A stretch of 64,000 nucleotides of DNA. Source: Paraburkholderia adhaesiva (lineage in GTDB: Bacteria; Pseudomonadota; Gammaproteobacteria; Burkholderiales; Burkholderiaceae). This document shows positions 26,270-35,855 of this stretch, piece after piece (the stretch's first letter is position 1; every line of letters begins with the position of its first letter). A program made the position numbers and the translations under genes. A model generated the notes under the pieces. That model saw nothing but the letters and a program-made list of their open reading frames with translations. It had not been told where the DNA came from and did not search any database. Where the stretch lies: contig NZ_JAJEJQ010000002.1 of the NCBI RefSeq assembly GCF_021390575.1, positions 1,674,001 to 1,738,000 on the forward strand, read 5' to 3'.

Positions 26270-27379
26270 ATGTCCAATCTGAGCAATGCATTGCAGCTGC
26301 AGTCCATTCACAGCCAGCTGCCAGTCACCGCTTATTTTGACGATGCGCTTCTTACGCGCGAAATCGAAACACTCTTCCAGAAAGGTCCCCGTTATATCGG
26401 GCACGAGTTGATGGTGCCAGAGGCGGGGAATTATTTTGCCCTGCCCAGCGAAAATGAGGGTCGCGTTCTGGTGCGCAACAGGCACAACGAGGTCGAGCTG
26501 CTCTCGAACGTTTGCCGCCACCGCCAGGCCATCATGCTCAACGGCCGCGGCACCGCCGACAATATCGTCTGTCCGCTCCATCGCTGGACGTATGACCTCA
26601 AGGGCGAACTGCTCGGCGCGCCTCACTTCGCGGACAAGCCCTGCCTGAACCTGACCAGCACGCCGTTGCAGAAATGGAACGGCCTGCTTTTCGAAACCGG
26701 CGGCCGCGACGTCGCGCGCGACCTTGCACGCCTCGGCCCAGCCCAGCATCTCAACTTTTCGGACTATATGTTCGATCACGTCGAGATCCACGAGTGCAAC
26801 TACAACTGGAAGACCTTCATCGAGGTCTATCTCGAGGACTACCACGTCGTGCCGTTCCACCCGGGACTCGGCAACTTCGTGTCGTGCGACGACCTGAAGT
26901 GGCAGTTCGGCGAGTGGTATAGCGTGCAGACCGTGGGCGTGCACAACCGCCTCGGCAAGCCGGGCAGCCCGATTTACCGCAAGTGGCACGACGAGGTCCT
27001 GCGCTATCGCAACGGCGTGCCGCCGGAATTCGGCGCGATCTGGATGGTGTACTACCCGAATCTCATGATCGAGTGGTATCCGCACGTGCTCGTCGTGTCG
27101 TGGCTCGTTCCGCAAGGCACGCAGAAGACGACGAACATCGTCGAGTTCTACTACCCCGAGGAAATCACGCTGTTCGAGCGCGAGTTCGTCGAGGCCGAGC
27201 GCGCCGCCTATATGGAAACGGCCATCGAAGACGACGAGATCGCCGAGCGCATGGACGCCGGCCGCCGCGCGTTGTTCGATCGTGGCGTGTCGGAGGTCGG
27301 CCCCTATCAGAGCCCGATGGAAGACGGCATGCAGCACTTCCACGAGTTCCTGCGCCGCGAGCTGAATCTCACCGATTGA
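26270..27379 (+). CDS. Rieske-type aromatic-ring-hydroxylating oxygenase, alpha-subunit-like
   Basis: 369 aa. The Rieske [2Fe-2S] ligands are CRH and CPLH, 17 residues apart (NVCRHRQA ... VCPLHRWTYD), at about residues 80-100. The mononuclear iron site follows in FIEVYLEDYHVVPFHPGL. The ATG at 26270 is preceded by GGGAGTGGGA and starts MSNLSNALQLQ, typical of these beta-proteobacterial proteins; a frame from 26225 is longer but unsupported. No ferredoxin or reductase is adjacent. The substrate is unknown; relatives include choline/carnitine-type monooxygenases. A strong terminator follows. Confidence 0.9.
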   Translation: MSNLSNALQLQSIHSQLPVTAYFDDALLTREIETLFQKGPRYIGHELMVPEAGNYFALPSENEGRVLVRNRHNEVELLSNVCRHRQAIMLNGRGTADNIVCPLHRWTYDLKGELLGAPHFADKPCLNLTSTPLQKWNGLLFETGGRDVARDLARLGPAQHLNFSDYMFDHVEIHECNYNWKTFIEVYLEDYHVVPFHPGLGNFVSCDDLKWQFGEWYSVQTVGVHNRLGKPGSPIYRKWHDEVLRYRNGVPPEFGAIWMVYYPNLMIEWYPHVLVVSWLVPQGTQKTTNIVEFYYPEEITLFEREFVEAERAAYMETAIEDDEIAERMDAGRRALFDRGVSEVGPYQSPMEDGMQHFHEFLRRELNLTD

Positions 27380-27422
27380 GCGCGTCGGCTTCGGCCGCAA
27401 GGGACACACAGGCATCAAGGAA

Positions 27423-27446
27423 AGACGGGCTTCGGCCCGTTTTTTT
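27423..27446 (+). terminator. Rho-independent terminator of the Rieske gene
   Basis: ACGGGC-TTCG-GCCCGT (27425-27440) followed by seven T residues. It is a textbook intrinsic terminator 46 bp after the stop codon, with a UUCG tetraloop. Confidence 0.92.
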
Positions 27447-27515
27447 GTTTAGACTGAAGACATCGGACCGGCTCTACGCAACGCTGCCGGTCGCACCTGA
27501 TCAGGAGCCGTCGCC

Positions 27516-28388
27516 ATGCCCCACTCCCACTACACCACGCTGATCTCTGCCGCAAATCTCCACGAACGCCTCGCAGCCGCACCCGGCAGTGTCCTCGTGT
27601 TTGATTGCCGCTTCGACCTCGCCGACCCCGCTGCGGGCGAATCCGCTTTCGCGGCCGGCCACATTCCCGGCGCGCAGTATTTGCACCTCGATCGCGACCT
27701 CTCCGGTGCGAAGACCGGCAAGAACGGCCGCCATCCGCTGCCCGAACGTGCGGCGCTCGTGAACACGCTCGCAGCCCGCGGCCTGAACGCAGGTCAGCAG
27801 GTCGTCGCTTACGACGCGCAAGGCGGCTCGTATGCGGCGCGTCTGTGGTGGCTGCTGCGCTGGCTCGGTCACGATTCGGTGGCCGTACTCGACGGCGGTC
27901 TGCAAGCGTGGGAGGCGGCTGGCTTCGCATTGTCGAAGGACGCCGCGCCGCAAACCACGAAGGGCAACTTCACGGCGGGCGCGCCACTTCAGGTGACGAT
28001 CGATGCGCAGGCCGTTGTACGCAATCTCTCGACACACGAACTCGTGGTCATCGACGCCCGCGCAGCCGACCGCTATCGCGGCGAGAACGAGACGATCGAT
28101 CCAGTCGGCGGCCATATCCCGGGCGCGCGCAACCGCTTCTTCAAGGACAACCTCACCGCCGATGGCCGCTTCAAACCGGCGCATACGCTGCGTGAAGATT
28201 TTGCTGCGGTGCTCGGTGGAAAGACACCCGAGCATGCCGTGCTGCAATGCGGCTCAGGCGTGACGGCATGCCACAACATGCTCGCGATGGAGATCGCGGG
28301 GCTGCACGGTGCGGCGCTCTACGCCGGTTCGTGGAGCGAATGGTCCGCTGACCCGTCGCGCCCGATTGCGACGGGTCCGAATCCCTGA
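27516..28388 (+). CDS. sseA: 3-mercaptopyruvate sulfurtransferase
   Basis: 290 aa with two rhodanese domains. The N-terminal domain is inactive (QVVAYDAQGGSYAARLWWLLRWLG). The C-terminal domain has the active-site loop CGSGVTACHN. CGSGVT is the signature of mercaptopyruvate sulfurtransferase, as opposed to CRKGVT in thiosulfate sulfurtransferase. It moves sulfur from 3-mercaptopyruvate to a cysteine and on to acceptors such as cyanide or thioredoxin, in the cytoplasm. AGGAG precedes the ATG. It is a single gene between two terminators or strand switches. Confidence 0.93.
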   Translation: MPHSHYTTLISAANLHERLAAAPGSVLVFDCRFDLADPAAGESAFAAGHIPGAQYLHLDRDLSGAKTGKNGRHPLPERAALVNTLAARGLNAGQQVVAYDAQGGSYAARLWWLLRWLGHDSVAVLDGGLQAWEAAGFALSKDAAPQTTKGNFTAGAPLQVTIDAQAVVRNLSTHELVVIDARAADRYRGENETIDPVGGHIPGARNRFFKDNLTADGRFKPAHTLREDFAAVLGGKTPEHAVLQCGSGVTACHNMLAMEIAGLHGAALYAGSWSEWSADPSRPIATGPNP

Positions 28389-28419
28389 GCGGCTTCCGGT
28401 CCCCGGCCGCGGCGCCGCC

Positions 28420-29292
28420 TCACGCGACGCCGTGTCCGCTGAACCACGCGAGCGTGCGGCGCCAGCCATCCTCGGCGTCGGCCTTGCGATAGCTCGGGCG
28501 ATAGTCCGCGAAGAAGGCATGCCCCGCGTCGTCGTACACGACGAATTCCGAACCGCGTCCGCCCTGCGGCCCTTGTGCGATTGCCTGCTTCATCTGCTCG
28601 AGCGTGTCCTGCGGAATGCTCAGGTCCTCGCGGCCATAGAGGCCAAGCACCGGCACCTGTAGCTCGCCCGCGAGATCAAGCGGGGTCTTCGGCATGGTCT
28701 GCGTGTGCTGCCCCGCCACGCGCCCGTACCACGACACCGCCGCCCTCATGCGCGGATTGTGCTCGGCGTAAAGCCATGCGATGCGACCGCCCCAGCAGAA
28801 TCCGTTGATGCCCAGACGCTTTGGGTCACCGCCGTGTTGCGCGGCCCACGCGACGGTCGCATCGAGATCGGACATCGCCTGCGCGTCCGGCACCTTGCTC
28901 AAGATGTTCTGGTCGATCTGCTGAATCGTCGGGTAGGCCAATGCATCGCCTTCGCGCACGAAGAGATCAGGCGCGATCGCGAGATAGCCGAGCTTCGCGA
29001 AGCGTCGGCACACGTCGGCGATATGCTCATGCACGCCAAAGGCCTCATGCACCACCACGATCACAGGCAGATGCGTCTTGCCGCGCGGCTGCGCGCGATA
29101 CGCGGGTATCAGCGTGCCGTTCGATTCGAAGCCGACTTCGCCCGCGTCGAGTCCTTCGGCGTCGGTATGGATGGTCTGCGCGGAAACCGGCAGCACTGCC
29201 GCGGCGAATCCGCTGCCGAGCGCGGCCTTCAGGAAGGTACGGCGGTCGAACGGTACGTGTGGGACAAGGGAATCGATTTCGGGTTTCAGCAT
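28420..29292 (-). CDS. Tat-exported dienelactone hydrolase family protein
   Basis: 290 aa. A twin-arginine signal (DRRTFLKAALGSGFAAAVLPVSA) at about residues 16-38 predicts Tat export to the periplasm. The mature domain is a dienelactone-hydrolase alpha/beta fold: nucleophile Cys in GFCWGG, Asp in LYGREDLSIP, and His in YDDAGHAFFADYRPSY. The canonical family hydrolyses dienelactone in chlorocatechol breakdown, but exported members of this type are widespread and unassigned. It shares the strand with ndh, 111 bp downstream of it. Confidence 0.9.
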   Translation of the reverse strand: MLKPEIDSLVPHVPFDRRTFLKAALGSGFAAAVLPVSAQTIHTDAEGLDAGEVGFESNGTLIPAYRAQPRGKTHLPVIVVVHEAFGVHEHIADVCRRFAKLGYLAIAPDLFVREGDALAYPTIQQIDQNILSKVPDAQAMSDLDATVAWAAQHGGDPKRLGINGFCWGGRIAWLYAEHNPRMRAAVSWYGRVAGQHTQTMPKTPLDLAGELQVPVLGLYGREDLSIPQDTLEQMKQAIAQGPQGGRGSEFVVYDDAGHAFFADYRPSYRKADAEDGWRRTLAWFSGHGVA

Positions 29293-29403
29293 GAAAATTT
29301 CCTCGTTGATCGGTGACGCCGGGCATTGACGCCAGTGCGCAAAAACCGGGCCGTCAAACCAGGCGACAACGCCCGCGCCTCACAACTAGCGCGGGCGCAA
29401 CGG

Positions 29404-30747
29404 TCAATGCAGCTTCACGCGCGGCAGCGTGGTGCGGCGCAGCCAGTGAGCAAAGGTGTCGAGCACCATGCGCGCGTAACCGTGCAACGCGGCGATGTGC
29501 AAACGGTACAGCGACATGTACATGAAGCGCGCGAAGAGTCCCTCGATCAGCATGCTCCCGCCGATCACGCCGCCCATCAGATTACCGACCGCGCTGAAGT
29601 GACCGAGCGACACAAGCGAACCGAAGTCGCGATACGTGAACTCCGGCAGCGGCTGTCCATCGAGCAGGTTGCCGAACGAACGGAACAGGAACGTGGCCTG
29701 TTGATGCGCGGACTGTGCGCGCGGCGGCACGTTGCGTTCGTTGCCGGGCCACGGGCAGGCCGCGCAGTCGCCAAACGCGAAGATGCTGTCATCGGTTTCG
29801 GTCTGCAGCGTGGGGCGAACGATCAGCTGGCCGATTTTGTTGACCGCGAGGCCGTCGAGTTGCGCGAGCACCGATGGCGCGGTGATGCCCGCCGCCCAGA
29901 CCGTGAGGTCCGCGCGCACGGACTTGCCGCTTGCCATACGCACGACGCCTGGCGCCACCTCCGTCACGCGCTCGGCGATGTACAACTGCACGCCGATTTT
30001 CTGCAGCAGTTCCGCCGTCGCTGACGACACACGCTCGCTCAGTGCGGGCAGGATGCGCGGCCCCGCTTCGATCAGCACGATGCCGATATCGTGACGCGGA
30101 TCGAGCTGGTGCAGCCCATACGCGGACAGCACCTCTGCCGTGTTCCGCAGTTCGGCCGACAACTCCACACCCGTTGCACCTGCGCCGATGATCGCGACTT
30201 GCACGCGCGGTTCGCCGCTCGTCGCGACGCCCGCAGGCGCGGACTCCGGCGCCTGATGTTCTGCGCGCACGCACGCCGCGATGAGCCGCTTACGAAAGCG
30301 TTCGGCCTGTTCGACGGTATCGAGCGCGATCGAGTTCTCAGCTGCTCCCGGCACGCCAAAAAAGTGCGTCGTGCTGCCGATTGCCACCACGAGCGTGTCG
30401 TATTCGAGTTCGCGCGGCGGCAGCAGTTCGCCGCCGTCGTCGTCCTTCACCGCGCCGAGCCGGATGCGTTTGGCCGCCCGGTCGAGTCCGACCAGCTCGC
30501 CTTGCTGAAAGGCGAAGCCATGCCAGCGCGCCTGCGCCGCATACGGAAGTTCCTGGGTGAACGGATCCAGGCTGCCCGCCGCGACTTCGTGCAGCAGCGG
30601 CTTCCAGATATGCGTGGGATACCGGTCGACCAGCGTCACGCTCGCGCGCGGCTCGCTACCCTTGCGCGCCTTGCCGTAACGGTCGCCGAGGCGTGTCGCC
30701 AGTTCCAGCCCGCCTGCTCCTCCTCCCACAACGATAAAGCGATGCAT
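29404..30747 (-). CDS. ndh: Type II NADH:quinone oxidoreductase
   Basis: 447 aa. The FAD motif is VVGGGAGGLELATRLG at the N terminus and the NADH motif is VAIIGAGATGVELSAELRN at about residue 187. FAFGDCAACP is the conserved FAD-binding segment. The C-terminal region (LIEGLFARFMYMSLYRLHIAALHGY) is an amphipathic membrane anchor. It feeds electrons from NADH to quinone without pumping protons. It lies downstream of polA on the same strand, 220 bp away and probably in its own transcript. Confidence 0.93.
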   Translation of the reverse strand: MHRFIVVGGGAGGLELATRLGDRYGKARKGSEPRASVTLVDRYPTHIWKPLLHEVAAGSLDPFTQELPYAAQARWHGFAFQQGELVGLDRAAKRIRLGAVKDDDGGELLPPRELEYDTLVVAIGSTTHFFGVPGAAENSIALDTVEQAERFRKRLIAACVRAEHQAPESAPAGVATSGEPRVQVAIIGAGATGVELSAELRNTAEVLSAYGLHQLDPRHDIGIVLIEAGPRILPALSERVSSATAELLQKIGVQLYIAERVTEVAPGVVRMASGKSVRADLTVWAAGITAPSVLAQLDGLAVNKIGQLIVRPTLQTETDDSIFAFGDCAACPWPGNERNVPPRAQSAHQQATFLFRSFGNLLDGQPLPEFTYRDFGSLVSLGHFSAVGNLMGGVIGGSMLIEGLFARFMYMSLYRLHIAALHGYARMVLDTFAHWLRRTTLPRVKLH

Positions 30748-30927
30748 AGACTCTCCGTGCGTGTCGAAAATCGTTGGATCCGCCGGCGATCATGGGCGCC
30801 GGCCATCCGGTGTTTGTCGGCTTACGGAGCGCACGGCGGAAGGCGCCGCAGCACGCATGAACGGCATGCGCGCCGCGCGCTTCTACGCCACTGCGTGCGC
30901 GGGTATTGCGTGTTCGTTACGGCAGTG

Positions 30928-30955
30928 TGCCCGCGCGCTGCAGCGCGCTCGGGCA
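30928..30955. terminator. Hairpin after polA
   Basis: TGCCCG (30928-30933) and CGGGCA (30950-30955) enclose the self-complementary CGCGCTGCAGCGCG, 12 bp beyond the polA stop on the minus strand. There is no T run, so it is probably a transcript-end structure. Confidence 0.45.
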
Positions 30956-30966
30956 TCCGGGGATCG

Positions 30967-33765
30967 TCAGTGCGCTTCTTCCCAGTTCGCGCCGACGCCC
31001 ACTTCGGCGACGAGCGGCACCTTGAGCGAGGCAACCGAGCACATCAGTTCGGGCAGACGTTTGCGCACTTCGCCCAGTTCGTCGTCGGGCACTTCGAGCA
31101 CCAGTTCGTCGTGCACCTGCATGACCATTTTCGTGCGCATGCCCGCCTCGTCGAGCCACTTCTCGACGGCAATCATCGACAGCTTGATGAGATCCGCCGC
31201 CGTGCCCTGCATCGGCGCGTTGATTGCCGCGCGTTCGGCGGCCTGGCGGCGCGGACCGTTACCGCCGTTGATCTCGGGCAGCCACAGGCGGCGGCCGAAC
31301 ACGGTCTCGACGTAGCCGCGCGATTTCGCGTCCATGCGCGTCTCGTCCATGTAGCGTGCGACGCCCGGATAGCGCGCGAAATAGCGGTCGATATAAAGCT
31401 TCGCCGCGTCGCGCGTAATGCCGAGATTCGATGCGAGCCCGAACGCGCTCATGCCGTAAATCAGGCCGAAATTGATGACCTTCGCGATGCGGCGCTGGTC
31501 GGCGCCCACTTCGATCGGCGTCACGCCGAACACTTCGGCGGCCGTGGCGCGATGAATGTCGTCGCCGCGCGCGAAGGCGGCGAGCAGCGATTCGTCGCCC
31601 GAGATGTGAGCCATGATGCGCAGCTCGATCTGCGAATAGTCGGCGGATACGATCTTGTGACCCGGCGGCGCGATGAACGCCTCGCGGATGCGCCGCCCTT
31701 CGCCCGTGCGCACCGGAATGTTCTGCAGATTCGGATCGTTCGACGCAAGCCGCCCCGTCACCGCCACGGCCTGCGCGTAGTTCGTGTGAACGCGGCCCGT
31801 TTGCGCGTTGACCATGCGCGGCAGCTTGTCGGTATAGGTGGACTTGAGCTTGGAAAGCCCGCGATGCTCGAGCAGCAGCTTCGGCAACGGATAGTCTTCG
31901 GCGAGCTTCTGCAGCACTTCTTCGTCGGTGGACGGAGCGCCACTCGGCGTTTTCTTCACGACCGGCAATTGCAGCTTCTCGAAGAAGATCTGGCCGATCT
32001 GTTTGGGCGAGCCGAGGTTGAACTCGCCGCCCGCTAGCACATAGGCTTCCTGTTCGAGTTCGACGAGTCGCACAGCGATTTCAGCGCTCTGCCTGTCGAG
32101 CCGCTGAGTGTCGATCAGCACGCCATTGCGCTCCATCTTGCGCAACACGCGCGACGTCGGCATCTCGATCTCGCGGTACACGTAGTCGAGTCCCTTCTCC
32201 GCCGCGACCTGCGGATAGAGCGCGAGATGCAATTGCAACGTGACGTCGGCGTCTTCGGCGGCGTATTCTGCGGCTTTGTCGAGCGGCACCTGGTCGAAGC
32301 CGATCTGCTGCGCGCCCTTGCCCGCTACTTCCTCGTACTTGATCGTCTTGATGCCGAGATGGCGCAGCGCAAGGCTGTCCATGTCGTGGCTGCGATGCGA
32401 TTCGAGCACGTACGATTCGAGCATCGTGTCGTGCTCGACACCGTCGAGAACGATGCCGTAATTTGCGAGCACCTGTTCGTCGTACTTCATGTGCTGGCCG
32501 ACTTTTTTATGCTGCGCGCTTTCGAGCCACGGCTTAAGACGTGCGAGCACTTCACCCTGCGGTAATTGCTCCGGCGCGTCCGGTCCACGATGCGAGAGCG
32601 GGAGATACGCAGCGTGCCCCGGCTCCGTCGCGAACGACATACCAACGAGCTTCGCGACCATCGGATCGAGCGATGTGGTTTCGGTGTCGAACGCCGTGAT
32701 GTCCGCAGCTTCGATTTTCTTCAGCCACGCGTCGAACTGATCCCACGTCTGGATCGTTTCGTAGTGGCGTGGCACGTCGAGCAACAGCGCAGGCTGCACT
32801 TCGGCCTCTTGCGGCTTTACGTTGCCGCCCGTCGCCGCAGGCACGGTGTCGTTCGCGCCGGTCTCGCTCACTTCTCGCAACCACGTCTTGAACCCGTGTT
32901 GCGCGAAGATGTCGCGCAGTTCCTCGCGGGCTTCGGGGCGTGTGGCAAGCGAGCCTTCGATCGACTCGATGTGTTGCGAAAGATCGCACGCGGTTTCCAC
33001 CGTGACGAGCTGCTTCGCCATCGGCAGAAAGTCCAGCGCATCGCGCAGATAACCGCCCACGGCGCCCTTGATTTCGTCTGCATGTTCGACGATGCCGTCG
33101 AGCGTGCCATATTCCGTGAGCCACTTGACCGCTGTTTTCGGGCCGCACTTGTTCACGCCCGGCACGTTGTCGACGGTGTCGCCAATCAGCGAGAGATAAT
33201 CGACGATCCGCTCCGGCGGCACGCCGAACTTTCCGATCACCCCTTCACGATCGAGCGTTTCATTCGTCATCGTGTTGATGAGCGTGACGTGGTCGGTCAC
33301 GAGCTGCGCGAGGTCCTTGTCGCCGGTGGAGACGATCACCTTCATGCCGTACTGTTCCGCCTGGCGCGCGAGCGTGCCGATCACATCGTCCGCCTCGACG
33401 CGTTCGATCATCAGCAACGGCCAGCCGAGCGCGCGCACCGCCGTATGGATGGGCTCGATTTGTGCTGCAAGCGGTTCGGGCATGGACGGCCGGTTCGCTT
33501 TGTAGTCGGGATACCAGTCGTCGCGGAACGTCTTGCCCTTCGCGTCGAAGACGCACGCGCTATACTCTGCTGTAACTTCCTTGCGCATACGGCGCAGCAT
33601 GTTGATGATCCCGTATAGCGCACCCGTCGGCTCTCCGCCAGGACCGCGCAGATCCGGCATTGCATGGTAGGCCCGATAGAGATAGCTCGAACCATCGACC
33701 AGCAGCAGGGTCTTTCCTTCCAGTTCAGTTTTTGGCCTGGTTTCCAGGCGAAGATCATCAGGCAT
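30967..33765 (-). CDS. polA: DNA polymerase I
   Basis: 932 aa, full length with three domains. The 5'-nuclease domain has LLLVDGSSYLYRAYHAMP and ADDVIGTLA. The 3'-5' exonuclease keeps its catalytic residues (DTETTSLDP). The polymerase domain has motif A DYSQIELR, motif B region RRIAKVINFGLIYGMSAFG and motif C VHDEL. It fills Okazaki gaps and takes part in excision repair. The ATG at 33765 is separated by a single base from the ATG of the LOG-family gene on the other strand, and no clear ribosome-binding site precedes it, so the true start could lie a few codons in. Confidence 0.97.
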   Translation of the reverse strand: MPDDLRLETRPKTELEGKTLLLVDGSSYLYRAYHAMPDLRGPGGEPTGALYGIINMLRRMRKEVTAEYSACVFDAKGKTFRDDWYPDYKANRPSMPEPLAAQIEPIHTAVRALGWPLLMIERVEADDVIGTLARQAEQYGMKVIVSTGDKDLAQLVTDHVTLINTMTNETLDREGVIGKFGVPPERIVDYLSLIGDTVDNVPGVNKCGPKTAVKWLTEYGTLDGIVEHADEIKGAVGGYLRDALDFLPMAKQLVTVETACDLSQHIESIEGSLATRPEAREELRDIFAQHGFKTWLREVSETGANDTVPAATGGNVKPQEAEVQPALLLDVPRHYETIQTWDQFDAWLKKIEAADITAFDTETTSLDPMVAKLVGMSFATEPGHAAYLPLSHRGPDAPEQLPQGEVLARLKPWLESAQHKKVGQHMKYDEQVLANYGIVLDGVEHDTMLESYVLESHRSHDMDSLALRHLGIKTIKYEEVAGKGAQQIGFDQVPLDKAAEYAAEDADVTLQLHLALYPQVAAEKGLDYVYREIEMPTSRVLRKMERNGVLIDTQRLDRQSAEIAVRLVELEQEAYVLAGGEFNLGSPKQIGQIFFEKLQLPVVKKTPSGAPSTDEEVLQKLAEDYPLPKLLLEHRGLSKLKSTYTDKLPRMVNAQTGRVHTNYAQAVAVTGRLASNDPNLQNIPVRTGEGRRIREAFIAPPGHKIVSADYSQIELRIMAHISGDESLLAAFARGDDIHRATAAEVFGVTPIEVGADQRRIAKVINFGLIYGMSAFGLASNLGITRDAAKLYIDRYFARYPGVARYMDETRMDAKSRGYVETVFGRRLWLPEINGGNGPRRQAAERAAINAPMQGTAADLIKLSMIAVEKWLDEAGMRTKMVMQVHDELVLEVPDDELGEVRKRLPELMCSVASLKVPLVAEVGVGANWEEAH

Positions 33766-33766
33766 T

Positions 33767-34522
33767 ATGGACAAGAGAAAAGTGATTCCGAGTCTGCGTT
33801 CGCTCGCAGATCAAGAGCGCGCTACAGCCAAGAAGGCGCGCGCGTCGTGGCAGATGTTCACGATTATGGCAGAGTTTATCGAGGCAACCGAGTACCTGTC
33901 CGAGATCCGTCCGGCGGTCAGCATTTACGGTTCTGCGCGCCTGAAACCGGAGTCGGAGTACTACCAGCTCGCCACGCAGATCGCCCGCAAGGTGTCGGAC
34001 GCAGGCTTCGCCGTGATCTCCGGCGGCGGCCCCGGCATCATGGAAGCGGCCAACAAGGGGGCGCACGCAGGCAAGTCGCCTTCTGTGGGCCTGAACATCG
34101 AGTTGCCGCACGAGCAGTCGGGCAACCAGTGGCAGGACATCTCGCTGCGGTTTCGCCATTTCTTCACGCGCAAGGTCACGTTCGTCAAGAATTCCGACGC
34201 TGTGATCGTGATGCCCGGAGGCTTCGGCACGCTCGACGAACTCGCTGAAGTGCTTACGCTGATCCAGACGAAGAAGTCGCGCGAGGTGCCGATCATTCTG
34301 GTGGGCTCCCAGTTCTGGAAGGGGCTGCTCGACTGGTTCCGCTCGGCGCTCGTGCCGATGGGCCTGATCAATCCGGAAGACATGGATCTCGTACAGGTGA
34401 TCGACGACCCGGATCAGGTGCTCGAAGCTGTCCTCAAGTTCTACGAGGACAGCGGCGAAGAGGTCGAAAAGGAACGGTCCGCGCGGCTCGAATCCGACGA
34501 CGACCGGATGTTCTACCTCTGA
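33767..34522 (+). CDS. LOG-family protein (TIGR00730), cytokinin-type phosphoribohydrolase
   Basis: 251 aa. The family motifs SGGGPGIMEAANKGA and PGGFGTLDEL are both intact. The latter is the PGGxGTxxE motif of LONELY GUY enzymes, which cleave nucleoside 5'-monophosphates to release the base and ribose-5-phosphate. The N-terminal approximately 30 residues (MDKRKVIPSLRSLADQERATAKKAR) are charged, as in beta-proteobacterial relatives. It starts back to back with polA. In bacteria the real substrate is often uncertain, possibly AMP-like nucleotides. Confidence 0.9.
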   Translation: MDKRKVIPSLRSLADQERATAKKARASWQMFTIMAEFIEATEYLSEIRPAVSIYGSARLKPESEYYQLATQIARKVSDAGFAVISGGGPGIMEAANKGAHAGKSPSVGLNIELPHEQSGNQWQDISLRFRHFFTRKVTFVKNSDAVIVMPGGFGTLDELAEVLTLIQTKKSREVPIILVGSQFWKGLLDWFRSALVPMGLINPEDMDLVQVIDDPDQVLEAVLKFYEDSGEEVEKERSARLESDDDRMFYL

Positions 34523-34693
34523 GGTTCTGCCTCAGACCATCCGGAGCACCGCGGCTGGCGCGCGCCCGCGCAGGGCGCTGCGCCGGGTCGCGTGCCTCAT
34601 GAATCCCGGTCGCGAGACGCTGCCGTAAAAATCGCTTCGTGGCGGCGCCGTTCGGCGCTAACCTCGGGGCCTTCCCTCACCGATCGCCCCGGC

Positions 34694-35281
34694 ATGACCC
34701 AGTCTTCCTCCACGGCGCCAACCGCCGCCCTGCACGCGCCCACCGTGCGCGAGTTGTTCCTCGGCTTTCTCGGCCTCGGCTTCACATCGTTCGGCGGCGC
34801 ACTGCCGCTCGCGCGACGCGCTATCGTCGAACAGCGCCGCTGGCTCTCCGCCGCCGAGTTCACCGATCTGCTCGGCCTGTGCCAGTTCCTGCCGGGCGGC
34901 AATGTCATCAATCTTTCCGTTGCGATCGGCATGCGCTTCCACGGCTGGCGCGGCGCACTCGCCGGATTGCTCGGGTTGATCGCGGGACCGTCGCTCGTGG
35001 TGATCGCGCTCGGGGTAGCGTACGAGCGCACGCAAAACGATCCGCACGTGCAGCACCTGTTCGTCGGCCTCGCCGCCGCCGCCGCGGGGCTGCTCATCGC
35101 GATGGCCGTCAAGATCGTCCTGCCGTTGCGCCACGACCCGGCCGCTGCGTTCATCGCGCTCATCGGATTCATCGCCATTGCGATTGTGCGCACGCCGCTC
35201 TTGCCCACCATGCTCGTGCTCACACCGATAGGGATAGCGTTGGCGATTCGTGCTGCCCGCCGCGCAGGAGGCACTCAATGA
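34694..35281 (+). CDS. chrA: Chromate transporter, N-terminal half-size subunit
   Basis: 195 aa, one CHR domain: LFLGFLGLGFTSFGGALPLARRAIVEQRRWLS and LGLCQFLPGGNVINLSVAIGMRFHGWRGALAG. The 'FGG' and 'PGP/PGG' loops are characteristic. Half-size CHR proteins work as pairs in the inner membrane, exporting chromate or a related oxyanion. The stop overlaps the next gene's start (ATGA), so the two are coupled. I use the ATG at 34694; a longer frame from 34592 lacks a ribosome-binding site. Confidence 0.9.
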   Translation: MTQSSSTAPTAALHAPTVRELFLGFLGLGFTSFGGALPLARRAIVEQRRWLSAAEFTDLLGLCQFLPGGNVINLSVAIGMRFHGWRGALAGLLGLIAGPSLVVIALGVAYERTQNDPHVQHLFVGLAAAAAGLLIAMAVKIVLPLRHDPAAAFIALIGFIAIAIVRTPLLPTMLVLTPIGIALAIRAARRAGGTQ

Positions 35282-35855
35282 GCGCCACACTCGCAGCACT
35301 CGCCGCGATCTTCAGCCAGCTTTCGCTGCTCGCCTTCGGCGGCGGCAACACGATCCTGCCCGAAATGCAACGCCAGGTCGTGGACGTGCATCACTGGATG
35401 CCCGCCCGTGAATTCAGCGCGCTGTTCGCACTCGCCCAGGCCGCACCCGGTCCGAACATGATGATCGTGACGCTGGTCGGTTGGCACGTGGCCGGCTGGG
35501 CGGGCATGCTCGTGACGTCGGTGGCGAAGTTTGGACCGTCGTCACTCGTGACTGCGGCTGTGCTGCATGCGTGGGACCGTTTCAAGGACCGGCCGTGGCG
35601 GCGCGTCGCGCAGCGCGGACTCGTGCCGGTTACTGCGGGCCTCGTCGCAGCGAGTGCTGTGTTGATCGCGAAGGCTTCCGATCCCGTCTGGATCGCATGG
35701 GCAATTACCGGTGTTTGCGCGGTGCTGGCTTTTCGCACGAGGATTCATCCGCTGTGGTTGCTTGCTGCGGGGAGCCTGATCGGATTGACGGGGTTCGGGC
35801 AATGAGGGTTTTAATTGCGAGTGGCGGGGATGATTCGGATTGCAGATCGTGTGAT
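35113..35855 (+). repeat. Direct repeat, copy 1 (intact chrA pair, 3' part)
   Basis: About 743 bp from the GATCGTCCTGCCGTTGCG segment in the first chrA gene to about 50 bp past the second. It is repeated nearly identically at 38219-38963 in the same orientation. The offset between copies is 3106 bp through the coding part and shifts by one base after the stop codon. Confidence 0.9.
35278..35805 (+). CDS. chrA: Chromate transporter, C-terminal half-size subunit
   Basis: 175 aa, the partner CHR domain: MSATLAALAAIFSQLSLLAFGGGNTILPEMQR, ALAQAAPGPNMMIVTLVGWHVAGWAG, followed by four to five further hydrophobic segments. It overlaps the upstream subunit by ATGA. Most of this gene and the end of its partner are duplicated at 38219-38963, where the copy has lost its start codon. 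Confidence 0.9.
   Translation: MSATLAALAAIFSQLSLLAFGGGNTILPEMQRQVVDVHHWMPAREFSALFALAQAAPGPNMMIVTLVGWHVAGWAGMLVTSVAKFGPSSLVTAAVLHAWDRFKDRPWRRVAQRGLVPVTAGLVAASAVLIAKASDPVWIAWAITGVCAVLAFRTRIHPLWLLAAGSLIGLTGFGQ

Noticed and set aside
30091..32037. 648-codon plus-strand frame across ndh and polA
   Set aside because: It spans two well-supported genes on the opposite strand and shows no domain.
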